Positions 56,331 through 64,000 of a DNA stretch of 64,000 bases are shown here, piece after piece (positions within the stretch are counted from its first letter, which is position 1; each line of letters begins with the position of its first letter). This DNA comes from Polyangia bacterium (GTDB lineage: Bacteria; Myxococcota_A; Polyangia; Nannocystales; Nannocystaceae). The translations under genes were made by a program, and so were the position numbers. The notes below the pieces were generated by a model. It had not been told where the DNA came from and made no database searches. It was given only the letters and a program-made list of their open reading frames with translations. Location of the stretch: NCBI GenBank assembly GCA_030429545.1, contig JAUIFF010000001.1:1089599-1153598 (forward strand). The letters are read 5' to 3'.

Positions 56331-56433
56331 GTAACCTTGAGTCGCACAAACTCGGGAGCTGACCAAGAAATCGGCGTGTGTGCCAGGGCCGGTGACCGCG
56401 GGCAAAAACTTGAGTCTACTGGCATCCAAACCG

Positions 56434-57648
56434 ATGCTCGTGCCCATGCAAGGCTCGCGTGTACAGACTGGACTCGATCGCTTGTGCACCGGTGCGGGCC
56501 CACAGCTCGCCGACCGTCGGGTGTGTGTGTTGGCCCATCCGGCTTCGGTCGACAGTCAACTTTGTCACCTCTTAAATCGCCTGCGCGAACGGGTAGGGTG
56601 CCAGCTGACAAGCATCCTCGGGCCCGAGCACGGGCTCGATGCGGCTGCCCAGGACATGGAAGTTGTTGCCACTGCCAGCGATCAGCAGCAGCGACCCGGG
56701 GAGCCGGTTTACAGCCTCTACGGCGATACTTACGAGAGTCTATCGCCGACCGTCGAGATGTTTCACGGCGCCGAGTGGCTGGTGTGTGACCTCCAGGACA
56801 TTGGCAGTCGCTACTATACATATGTGTGGACGGTTGCGATCGCGGCCGAAGTTGCCCTGCGTGCGGGTATGCGAGTGTTGCTGCTCGACCGTCCCAACCC
56901 CCTAGGCGGGACTCCCGACCACGTTGAGGGCGGTGGCATCGAAGCCGGGCAGGAGAGTTTTGTCGGCTACCACAACGTCGCCACCCGCCATGGCATGACC
57001 TTGGCTGAAGTCGTCACGATGGCACTGACCGAGCGAGGTTGTCCACATCGCGAGCAGCTCGAGGTGTTGACCTGCAGCGGGTGGCAGCGTGAGCAGATGT
57101 TTGAAGAGACAGGCCTGCCGTGGGTCATGCCGTCGCCCAACATGCCAACTCTCGATACCGCGACGGTCTATCCCGGCCAATGCCTGCTCGAGGGCACAAA
57201 CCTCAGTGAGGGCCGGGGGACGACCCGACCATTTGAGTTGTTCGGTGCGCCATTCCTCTCGGGGACGGCTGTGCAAGCGGCCCTCGACCCTGATGACTTT
57301 CCCGGGATGGGTGTCCGCCCGGCCACGTTCAAGCCGATGTTTCAAAAGCATGCCCACGCGCGTTGCGGCGGGTTGCAGCTACATGTTTTTGATAGGCGAG
57401 CCGTTCGTAGCCTGCGCTCGTCGTGGGCTCTGCTGCGCGCGTGTTGGCAGGTGAGCGCGGGCGCGATGCAGTGGCGGACCGAACCCTACGAGTTTGTTGC
57501 CGACCGGCCGGCGATCGACCTCCTCGCCGGGGGGGCCTGGTTGCGCGAAGCCATCGAAGCCGGTGTGTCCGCACGCGAACTTCAGGCCGCGCAGGAACCC
57601 GGCCGCCAGGCGTTTATCGAGCGTCGCCAGGCGTTCTTGCTTTACTAA
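56434..57648 (+). CDS. DUF1343 (NamZ-like exo-N-acetylmuramidase) protein
   Basis: About 404 aa. The DUF1343 signature set is present: VCVLAHPASVD, ILGPEHGLDAAAQDMEV, PVYSLYGDTYESLSPTVEM, VCDLQDIGSRYYTYVWT, LLLDRPNPLGG and SPNMPTLDTATVYPGQCLLEGTNLSEGRGTT by parts. The family includes NamZ (GH171), which removes terminal MurNAc from peptidoglycan fragments. No signal peptide is evident, so action on recycled muropeptides in the cytoplasm is possible. ATG 56434 is chosen; 56446 is equally good. Confidence 0.85.
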   Translation: MLVPMQGSRVQTGLDRLCTGAGPQLADRRVCVLAHPASVDSQLCHLLNRLRERVGCQLTSILGPEHGLDAAAQDMEVVATASDQQQRPGEPVYSLYGDTYESLSPTVEMFHGAEWLVCDLQDIGSRYYTYVWTVAIAAEVALRAGMRVLLLDRPNPLGGTPDHVEGGGIEAGQESFVGYHNVATRHGMTLAEVVTMALTERGCPHREQLEVLTCSGWQREQMFEETGLPWVMPSPNMPTLDTATVYPGQCLLEGTNLSEGRGTTRPFELFGAPFLSGTAVQAALDPDDFPGMGVRPATFKPMFQKHAHARCGGLQLHVFDRRAVRSLRSSWALLRACWQVSAGAMQWRTEPYEFVADRPAIDLLAGGAWLREAIEAGVSARELQAAQEPGRQAFIERRQAFLLY

Positions 57649-57675
57649 GCCGTACAGGGGCGTACAAAGCCGTCT

Positions 57676-57694
57676 TGCGCAGCAAATCTGCGCA
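57676..57694. terminator. Hairpin between two plus-strand genes
   Basis: TGCGCAG, loop CAAAT, CTGCGCA is a perfect seven-pair stem 28 bases after the DUF1343 gene stop and about 65 bases before the next start. No T-run. It may be a weak terminator or mRNA-stabilising hairpin. Confidence 0.4.
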
Positions 57695-57757
57695 GCATGG
57701 CTGGGTTTGCGTTGTCGACTTCAGGCCGACAAATCCAGGGTAGGATAGCTCCGGTCC

Positions 57758-59140
57758 ATGTCCAATCGTCCCATTCTCGGAGTTTTGGGAGGAAGTTTTA
57801 ATCCTCCGCACATCGGTCATGTGTTGCTGCCGACCTACGTGCTGAGCCGAGGGCTGGCCCAGCGGGTATTGGTGGCGCCCTGTTTTGTCCATCCGTTTGC
57901 CAAACACCTCACGGACTTCGACACGCGGCTGGCCATGACCCAACGGGCGATGTCTATACATGGATCGGCGGTCGAGGTCAGTACGATCGAGCGGGACATC
58001 GCCGGCCACCACAATGGTCCGAGCTACACCATCGACATGCTCGACGCCCTCGCCAAGCGTTACCCGAGATGGTCGCCGCGGCCGATCATGGGGACGGACA
58101 TCACCGCAAAAGGCGAGCTCAAAAAGTGGCGCGGCTATGAGCGGTTGATGCGGGACTACCCACCGATCGTGGTACCGCGTGCCGGCTATGCCGAGCGCTC
58201 GATGTGTGCGCTCCCGGAGGTCAGCAGCACAGATATCCGGCGTTGGGTGGCCGCGATCAAACGCGGGAGTCAAGACGAAAAGATGCGCGAGCGGCTAGCG
58301 GCAGCTGTGCCCAAACCAGTGCTCGAGATGTTGCTGCGGTCACGCAAGCAACGTCCTGAGGTGTGGCTGGTCGGCAGTGGACACGTCGCAACCCATGCAC
58401 ATACATGGCTCGCCGGCAACGGCTATCAAACCCGCTACGTGGCCGCCCGTGAGTTGTTGCGCGGGCATCCCACGAGCCCGGATATTCGCCCGGATGCGGT
58501 CTGGTTGCTGTGTCGTGACGGCGACCTCCCGCGGGTCTCGACCGGGGTTACCCGCATGTTGGGCCGCCGCGATCGCAGCACGGTTCCGGTGCTTCACGCG
58601 GCCGGTGCGATTGTTGCGGCCAGTGCCCAGGGCCTCAAAAATCTGCGCGACGACGGCCACCCGGTGGCGACGCTCCACCCGATTTGTTCGCTGCGCAAGG
58701 AGTGTACGCCGGGTATGCTTGCAAATGCATGTTTTGGTATCGAAGGCGATCCGGTTGCCAAACAATTTGCATTGTCATTAGTCGGGAACCAACCCTGGCT
58801 CGACCTTCAAGGATTTGATGCCGAGCAACGCCTCGCCTATCACGGGGCCTGTGCCTTGGCAGCCAATCATCTCGCGGTACTGTGGGGCCGGGCTGCGCAG
58901 GTCCTCGAAGGCCAGGGGCATGCGCCAGATACTGTCAACGAAGCCCTGCGGGTGCTCCTGACCTCGTCGCTGCGCAACCTCATCAACCTCGGGATTCCCG
59001 ATGGCGTGACCGGGCCGATTTCGCGGGGGGACCACGCGGCGGCGGGCAAACACATGGAGGCCTTGCCCGAGCCTACGGCCACGTTGTATCGGGTGTTGAG
59101 CCTGCAGCTCACCGACTTTGTCCGCAAGCCTGCGACCTAA
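57758..59140 (+). CDS. Fused NadD-type adenylyltransferase and Rossmann/DUF2520 dehydrogenase-like protein
   Basis: A 460-aa two-domain protein. Residues 1-190 are a nicotinate-nucleotide adenylyltransferase-like domain: GVLGGSFNPPHIGHV (nucleotide-binding H-x-G-H), HNGPSYTIDMLDAL and VSSTDIRRWV (the I-S-x-T-x-I-R motif). Residues 200-460 have a Rossmann loop (VWLVGSGHVATHAH), PVLHAAGAIVA, YHGACALAANHLAVL and GPISRGDHAAAGKHMEAL, the Rossmann-like/DUF2520 pair. DUF2520 proteins include candidate ketopantoate reductases (PanG type, from memory). The fusion would link NAD synthesis to a dehydrogenase or to pantoate synthesis; this is inference. Confidence 0.83.
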   Translation: MSNRPILGVLGGSFNPPHIGHVLLPTYVLSRGLAQRVLVAPCFVHPFAKHLTDFDTRLAMTQRAMSIHGSAVEVSTIERDIAGHHNGPSYTIDMLDALAKRYPRWSPRPIMGTDITAKGELKKWRGYERLMRDYPPIVVPRAGYAERSMCALPEVSSTDIRRWVAAIKRGSQDEKMRERLAAAVPKPVLEMLLRSRKQRPEVWLVGSGHVATHAHTWLAGNGYQTRYVAARELLRGHPTSPDIRPDAVWLLCRDGDLPRVSTGVTRMLGRRDRSTVPVLHAAGAIVAASAQGLKNLRDDGHPVATLHPICSLRKECTPGMLANACFGIEGDPVAKQFALSLVGNQPWLDLQGFDAEQRLAYHGACALAANHLAVLWGRAAQVLEGQGHAPDTVNEALRVLLTSSLRNLINLGIPDGVTGPISRGDHAAAGKHMEALPEPTATLYRVLSLQLTDFVRKPAT

Positions 59141-59159
59141 ACATGCTGTTTCGGTCAGG

Positions 59160-59657
59160 TTAGTCGAGGACAAATCGGCGTGTCAGCGGGGGCGAGCCGC
59201 CGATTTGGTAGACCAAGGTGCTGGCGTTGAGCCACCTTAGTTCGCTATGGACGTGGGCGATATCACCGGTCATCCCCGACACGGTATGGGTTGGCGGTTG
59301 CCCGCCGAGATAGTCCCAAAGGTCTGCGAGTCTGACGATATGGATAGGCCCATAGTGGTCTTGCAGCAGCGCGAGATGCTGACCGTCGGGTGCACAAGCC
59401 TGGTAGTCCCAGTCGCTAAAAAACAACTCTCCGGCCTGGTTCCAAGTTCTGCTCTCGCCGCTCTTGTCGACAAACGATAGGCGCGACACACCAAAGCTCA
59501 CGGGAAATTCTGGTGGCGGTTTGTGGCCGTGGAAGCGCAGCTCGAACGCACCACAGGTTTGGCTGTAGAGGACCTCTTCGGCGGGTTGCTGAGCCGGCTC
59601 GCTGCGACATGAGCCGACGATGCTCACCAAGACGGCCGTGAGGACCGACTTCGTCAC
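59160..59657 (-). CDS. Small lipoprotein of unknown function
   Basis: A 165-aa protein with a lipoprotein signal (VLVSIVGSC, Cys17). The rest is beta-rich (FELRFHGHKPPPEFPVSFGVSRLSF by parts, WDYQACAPDGQHLALLQDHYGPIHIV), like one or two blades of a propeller-type repeat. Two further cysteines. No family recognised. ATG 59657 overlaps the stop of the ClpB-like gene by four bases, so the two are coupled. Confidence 0.65.
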   Translation of the reverse strand: MTKSVLTAVLVSIVGSCRSEPAQQPAEEVLYSQTCGAFELRFHGHKPPPEFPVSFGVSRLSFVDKSGESRTWNQAGELFFSDWDYQACAPDGQHLALLQDHYGPIHIVRLADLWDYLGGQPPTHTVSGMTGDIAHVHSELRWLNASTLVYQIGGSPPLTRRFVLD

Positions 59658-61942
59658 CGCAGTACTTTCAAGTCGAACCCACCGGCGCTGGCGACCACCT
59701 CGACTCGTGTACCTGCACGTAACTCACCGTGTAAAATCGCTTCGGCGATCTTCGATTCGATCCGGCGGGTGAGGAGGTGGCGCAGCGGCCTGGCACCGAG
59801 TGCAGCATCGTGGCCGCAGGCGTTCACGAGTTGTTCGCAGGCGCCAGTCGAAAGTTGAAACTGGATGCCACGCTCGTGGAACAGGCGCTCACTCGAGGCC
59901 TTGGCCAGGCGTTGGCAGATGCGCATGAGCTCGTCACGTCGCAGCGGTTGCATCACCAGCGGAGCCTCGATGCGGTTCCACAACTCAACTGGAAAGGCCG
60001 CCCTTGCTGCCTCCAAAACGGCCGCGGTATCGAGCCGGCGATTACCCTCGTGCAGGCACTGTGCGCCCAAGTTGGAGGTCATGATGATGATCGCGTGGCG
60101 AAAGTCGATGGTCCGCCCGCGTCCGTCGGTGAGTCGCCCGTCGTCAAAAACTTGTAGCAGCAACTGGTGCACGTCGCGGTGGGCCTTTTCGATCTCGTCG
60201 AGGAGGACCACGCAGTGGGGACGTTGCCGCAGCGGGTCGGTCAACGCTCCACCTCGTTCGTGGCCGACGTATCCCGGTGGGGCCCCAACAATTCGGGCAA
60301 CCGCATGGCTCTCGGCGTACTCGCTCATGTCGAGGCGAACAAGTGCGGCCGGGTTGTCGTACAGGGCAGCGCACAGGGCCTTGGCGATTTCAGTTTTGCC
60401 GACGCCGCTCGGGCCCAGCAGCAGAGTTGTGGCGACGGGCCGATCGCTGCGAAACCCGGCCCGGTTGCGACGGATCAGGCGTGCGAGGGCTTCGAGTACC
60501 GGGGCGTGGCCGACAACGCGACGGGCGAGGACTGCTTCGAGCTCGAGCACTTCCTGTTGACCGTGCCCCTCAATACGTGCCCGGGAAATGCCCGTGCGTT
60601 CGCTGATGATATCGATCCATGTCTCGCGGGACAGCTCGTTGGAGCCCTCGCGCAGGGTCCGGGCGCAGCTGAGGTCGAGCACATCGAGCGCGCGGCCGGG
60701 CATGGCCAAACCGCCCAAAAACCGGTCGGCGAGGCGGGTGAGCTCGGCCAGCTTGGTCTGCCGTCCGAGGCGAATATTGTGATGCTGCAAGATCCCCGGT
60801 CCGCTGGCATCGATCGCCTGTTGCAACTCCTCGCCGCGAAGCTGCGGCAGCTCGATCACGTCGAGGACTTCACGGGCGCTGGGGAGCCACGAAAGTAGGC
60901 GCGAAAGTCCCTCGTGGGAGGTCACCAACACAACTGGCGGCATCGACCGGGTCCAGGCTTGGCTCAGTGCCGTCAAAAATCCCGGGGGGACATCGGCGGC
61001 AACGCGGTCGAGGTCGTCGATGATTGCGATGCCTCCGTCGACGGCAATCGCATCGAGATCTTCGCGCAGGGTATCGTCGTCGTAGTCACTGGCCAGCAGG
61101 CGGTAGACCGGCTTGCGCACCACGCTGGCGAGGTGGACGGCAACCAACGTGCGCCCGCTGTTGGGTGCGCCCACAAGCACAGGAGGGCGCGGGCTTTGGC
61201 GGCACACGGCATCGGCGAGCCGCGCCAAAACTTCGCCCTGACCGATGAGCTCAGGCAGGCGAGTAGGGTCGACCGGCTTGAGTTGTTCGGTTTGTTTGGC
61301 CGGGGTGGAGGTCCCCGTTTTTAGTGTAGGCACAACTTCATGCGAGGGAGTCGGCTCCGGCTCAGTCGTACTAGCTGAAGGAACAGTTTGAGGCGTCCGT
61401 GCGCGACGCACAGTTTCTGGCTCGCTGGCCGGTTGACGCATGCGTGGCGTGTCGGCGTGGCTACGCTGGCGGACGGATGCCTCATGGGTTGTCGCTTGTG
61501 TACTGCTGACGCGGCGAAACACGCGCTTGACCGCTTGCGGGCGACTGGCGGTTTCGGTCGTGCGGTCGCGCAGCTTGACGATAATTTGCTTGCGCAGCTG
61601 GCTGCACGAAACCCCACAGTGCTCGAGCAGGTGGTAGGCCTGACACTCGGCGCTGCGGACCACGGCCAATAGTTGATCGAGCTCGCTGACCCCGAGTTTG
61701 CCGGCCCCGCGCTGGGCCAGGCGCAGGCGCCAGTCGGCGGGTTCCGGACCGATTTGACCGCGAATGCGCGAATACTCGCGGGCAAGCTGCTGTGCATGTA
61801 CACCGAACTCGGCCAATAAAATGGCGACAGGTCCCTGCTGGCACAGCGACAGCAACAACTCACACGAGTTTCGAGGTTGCCCGGTTTGCGCTCGTCGGCT
61901 ACGGCCCCGAACACTCGATTCCCGCGGAGCTGGAGCATCCAT
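59654..61942 (-). CDS. Divergent ClpB/ClpA-like AAA+ ATPase with degenerate first nucleotide site
   Basis: A 762-aa protein. The N-terminal 130 residues look like a Clp N-domain (CELLLSLCQQGPVAILLAEFGV and a second similar repeat), followed by a disordered Thr/Pro linker. The first AAA domain has GAPNSGRT at 258-265, where Arg264 replaces the Walker A lysine, and IIDD at 307-310, where Asp replaces the Walker B glutamate; it should not hydrolyse ATP. The second AAA domain is intact: GPSGVGKT 510-517, pore loop GAPPGYVGHE, LLDEIEKAHRD and MTSNLGA. No ClpP-binding loop and no ClpB middle domain are seen. Coupled to a small lipoprotein gene. Confidence 0.82.
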   Translation of the reverse strand: MDAPAPRESSVRGRSRRAQTGQPRNSCELLLSLCQQGPVAILLAEFGVHAQQLAREYSRIRGQIGPEPADWRLRLAQRGAGKLGVSELDQLLAVVRSAECQAYHLLEHCGVSCSQLRKQIIVKLRDRTTETASRPQAVKRVFRRVSSTQATTHEASVRQRSHADTPRMRQPASEPETVRRARTPQTVPSASTTEPEPTPSHEVVPTLKTGTSTPAKQTEQLKPVDPTRLPELIGQGEVLARLADAVCRQSPRPPVLVGAPNSGRTLVAVHLASVVRKPVYRLLASDYDDDTLREDLDAIAVDGGIAIIDDLDRVAADVPPGFLTALSQAWTRSMPPVVLVTSHEGLSRLLSWLPSAREVLDVIELPQLRGEELQQAIDASGPGILQHHNIRLGRQTKLAELTRLADRFLGGLAMPGRALDVLDLSCARTLREGSNELSRETWIDIISERTGISRARIEGHGQQEVLELEAVLARRVVGHAPVLEALARLIRRNRAGFRSDRPVATTLLLGPSGVGKTEIAKALCAALYDNPAALVRLDMSEYAESHAVARIVGAPPGYVGHERGGALTDPLRQRPHCVVLLDEIEKAHRDVHQLLLQVFDDGRLTDGRGRTIDFRHAIIIMTSNLGAQCLHEGNRRLDTAAVLEAARAAFPVELWNRIEAPLVMQPLRRDELMRICQRLAKASSERLFHERGIQFQLSTGACEQLVNACGHDAALGARPLRHLLTRRIESKIAEAILHGELRAGTRVEVVASAGGFDLKVLR

Positions 61943-62176
61943 GGGCGGACGCTACTTCGCCGCGCCCAACCCGACAAAAAACCGGCGAACTTACCGGATG
62001 GCGACGATTGAAAACTGCGACATCTGCGTACAGGCGAGCAAATGGCTGTGGGTGGGCCGAAAATCTGCAGGTTTCCCCCGGAAACTGTCGAAAAATTTGC
62101 TCGATGTGCGCGGGGAGGCTTTGCTCCCTGTGGGTCACCCCCTAAGATTTCAAAACAGGCAAAGGACCGAGCTCGA

Positions 62177-62548
62177 ATGAACGAACCAAAGGCCAAACCG
62201 GGAGCTTCGCAGTTTCAAATTCTCATTTGCGATGGACCGAGTTGTGGACTCACATTCGAAAGCGATGTTCTGCGTGAGCAGATGGAAAAGCAGTTGGGCG
62301 CCGACCCGGAGCTCGGCAAACGCGTGACCCTGGTGAGCTACACCTGCTTTGGCCGCTGTGGCGAGGGCCCCAACATGTACGCGCGCCCGGTCGTCGAAGG
62401 CGAAGACCCCAATGCCGAACCCGACCTCGACACGCTGGCGGCCTATCGCGGGTTTTACCCGGGGATGAACGAGGCGAGCTGCAAGCGTTTGTTAGAGGAG
62501 CATTGCAAACACGGTCGTCCACTCGCCGATATCGTCGACGACTACTAG
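62177..62548 (+). CDS. Thioredoxin-like [2Fe-2S] ferredoxin
   Basis: A 123-aa protein. ILICDGPSCGLTF and YTCFGRCGEGPNMYARPV hold the four cluster cysteines in the C-x4-C ... C-x3-C spacing of NuoE/thioredoxin-like ferredoxins. The C-terminal part (YRGFYPGMNEASCKRLLEEHC) has two extra cysteines. AAAGGA lies about ten bases upstream of ATG 62177. Small electron carrier; the partner is not evident, although a ferredoxin-NADP reductase is encoded at 20371. Divergent from the ClpB-like gene. Confidence 0.8.
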   Translation: MNEPKAKPGASQFQILICDGPSCGLTFESDVLREQMEKQLGADPELGKRVTLVSYTCFGRCGEGPNMYARPVVEGEDPNAEPDLDTLAAYRGFYPGMNEASCKRLLEEHCKHGRPLADIVDDY

Positions 62549-62587
62549 GCGGCACCGTTGCCTATACACCTGGCTCGGCGGCGATAC

Positions 62588-63724
62588 TCAGGCTTCGTCG
62601 CGTAGCGGGTGGGTTTTGTCGGCGACAAATTGCAGACGCTTTCGCGTCTGCCGGACACTGGCGAGGGCCTGTTGCTGGTCGTCCCGCACGTTTTCGCGTT
62701 CTTTTGCGCTGGCAAACCGGCGCACGACCATAAAGATCAGCGGCAAAAATGCGACTTCGACCACGGTGAGCAACCCGCTGGTGAAGGCCGTGATGATCCA
62801 AATGAGTAGGGAAAAAGGCTTGGGCGCTTGGCTCAGACGAACCAACCCAGCGGGCATTTGCTGGCGGGCAAGCGCATCTGGTTTTGTTGTAGGTGCATCG
62901 TATTTAGGAGGTGCGGCAGGCGTAGGCGTAGGCGTGGCCCCGCCGCGAGCTTGCACCCACGCGGTCCGGATCTGCGCCACCGAGTGAAACCGCAGACTGG
63001 GGTCGGGCTGGAGCATGCCGGCGAGGATCTTGCGCAGCGGCGTTGCCGGCAAAATCCGCTCTAGATCGATTGTGAGGCCTTTACGAGGTAGTTTGTCGGC
63101 CTCACGTCCGCCCGCGAGCGCTGCGATCGTCGCACCCAACGCGTAGAGATCGGTAGCTGGAGTCGCCTCGCCATGAAGTTGTTCCGGCGCCATGTAGCCG
63201 AAGGTCCCGATCATGGTGGATCCTCCGTCGGGTTCGAGCCGCGCCCGAACCCCGCCAAAGTCGATCAACACCAGGCTGCCGTCGTCCCGCACGATCAGGT
63301 TGCCGGGTTTGATGTCGCGGTGGATAAGCGGCGGGGTGCGGGCGTGCAGGTAGCCAACGATATCGAGCGCGCGCCACAGCAGGTCGGTGAGTTCGTCGTG
63401 GGTGAGGGACTTGCCGAGCCCGAGCTTGTGGCTGAGCGGGGTCCCCGAAATCAGCTCCATCACCAAAAAGAACTCACCGCGATCTTCGAGGGCAAAGCGG
63501 TCGAGATAGCGCGGGATGCCGGGGAAGTTGAACGACTGCAGGGCCTCGCACTCGCGCTCGAACAGGTCGAAAGCCTTCCACTCCTTGATGTCGCCCAACC
63601 GCAGGACCTTGATCGCCACCTCTGTATTTGTGACCCGGTCAATCGCGCGAAAGGTCTCGCCCTGCGAGCCGCGACCGAGTTGGTCCATGATTTGGTAGCG
63701 CGAAAGGCCTGAAAGTTTGGGCAT
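62588..63724 (-). CDS. Membrane Ser/Thr protein kinase
   Basis: About 378 aa. The kinase domain is at the N-terminus: GRGSQGETF glycine loop, Lys39 in VAIKVL, HRDIKPGN (Asp137), DFGG (Asp155) and IGTFGYMAPEQ in the activation segment. A Thr/Pro linker (ATPTPTPAAPP) follows. Two close membrane helices (SLLIWIITAFTSGLLTVVEV and LPLIFMVV, about residues 310-345) and a short basic tail end the protein. It has the GTFGYMAPEQ form seen in cyanobacterial-type kinases and lacks any extracellular sensor domain. ATG 63724 is chosen over TTG 63763. The 276 bases from 63725 to the window end show no credible gene. Confidence 0.85.
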   Translation of the reverse strand: MPKLSGLSRYQIMDQLGRGSQGETFRAIDRVTNTEVAIKVLRLGDIKEWKAFDLFERECEALQSFNFPGIPRYLDRFALEDRGEFFLVMELISGTPLSHKLGLGKSLTHDELTDLLWRALDIVGYLHARTPPLIHRDIKPGNLIVRDDGSLVLIDFGGVRARLEPDGGSTMIGTFGYMAPEQLHGEATPATDLYALGATIAALAGGREADKLPRKGLTIDLERILPATPLRKILAGMLQPDPSLRFHSVAQIRTAWVQARGGATPTPTPAAPPKYDAPTTKPDALARQQMPAGLVRLSQAPKPFSLLIWIITAFTSGLLTVVEVAFLPLIFMVVRRFASAKERENVRDDQQQALASVRQTRKRLQFVADKTHPLRDEA

Positions 63725-64000
63725 CGGCAGGTCGTTGGTCTCAAAAAACCGAGAAGGGTGCAAGCGCGCACGATGGTGGGCTGCGAGGCCCTAGGTATGG
63801 GCACCATGTCCAACTGCGCAACCCGAAAAGATTGTCCGGTCGCCGGTTGGGGCCCGTGAGTCGGCGGTGAAAAAACCGTGAAACCGTATGTTTGTACCTG
63901 CAATTTCCCTGGGCTTCGCAACCACCAGGTCGCACCCTACGGTTGATACCGCTCGACCGTCGTTCAAAACTGCTCCCAAAAATCGCTGACGATGTTCCAA

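Overview
The window looks like a chromosomal segment of a myxobacterium (Myxococcota), most like the Nannocystaceae branch. This is inferred from gene style, not from a search. The signs are high GC (about 60-65% by eye), Hanks-type Ser/Thr kinases carrying membrane and acidic repeat segments, secreted lipoproteins with long Ser/Thr/Glu/Asp-rich linkers, a MYXO-CTERM-like tail on a metalloprotease, HTTM membrane proteins and a eukaryote-like sphingosine-1-phosphate lyase. I saw no tRNA, rRNA, insertion sequence, phage or CRISPR array.

Layout. 1-7.8 kb: a truncated outer-membrane-like protein with a Gln-Pro repeat, RlmD-type rRNA methyltransferase overlapping DNA polymerase III delta (holA), a lone L7/L12 C-terminal-domain protein, a small Cys-rich protein whose 3' end is tandemly duplicated, two SAM methyltransferases, an aminotransferase and YacG. 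7.8-14.4 kb: a Ser/Thr kinase, a TPR-like membrane protein, DUF2062, a lipid kinase and a PBP4-type carboxypeptidase. 14.5-21.3 kb: a HELGH metalloprotease, a WGMxAPNPP protein, an HTTM protein, a small DUF3311-like protein, a Na+/solute symporter and a ferredoxin-NADP reductase. 21.4-28.1 kb (minus strand): histidine phosphatase, GIY-YIG, Uma2-like, a fused HTTM protein, GNAT and a large lipoprotein with a hydrolase-like elbow. 28.3-32.6 kb: FGGY sugar kinase, S1P lyase and a lipoprotein.

32.8-43.1 kb is a maltodextrin-type locus. A minus-strand operon encodes a maltoporin-like porin, a GH13 lipoprotein, MalK, a fused binding-protein/permease (MalE-MalF) and MalG. A second exported GH13 enzyme is divergent from it. 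Together these would cleave alpha-glucans outside or on the cell surface, pass oligosaccharides through the outer membrane and import them. 43.2-64 kb holds a hybrid histidine kinase, an outer-membrane protein, a GspE_N-like/HEAT protein, RDD, a di-haem cytochrome, PBP1A with an upstream membrane partner, a NamZ-like muramidase, a NadD-DUF2520 fusion, a divergent ClpB-like ATPase, a thioredoxin-like [2Fe-2S] ferredoxin and a second Ser/Thr kinase.

The signal no gene explains is a degenerate 10-bp palindrome, TGYANNTRCA. I found 45 exact copies by hand in 64 kb, against about 2 expected by base composition. Almost all lie inside genes, where they force AT-ending codons that the genes otherwise avoid. 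It behaves like a highly iterated palindrome (compare cyanobacterial HIP1). A second non-coding signal is a 115-160 bp element with about 26-bp terminal inverted repeats, present twice, each time between convergent genes.
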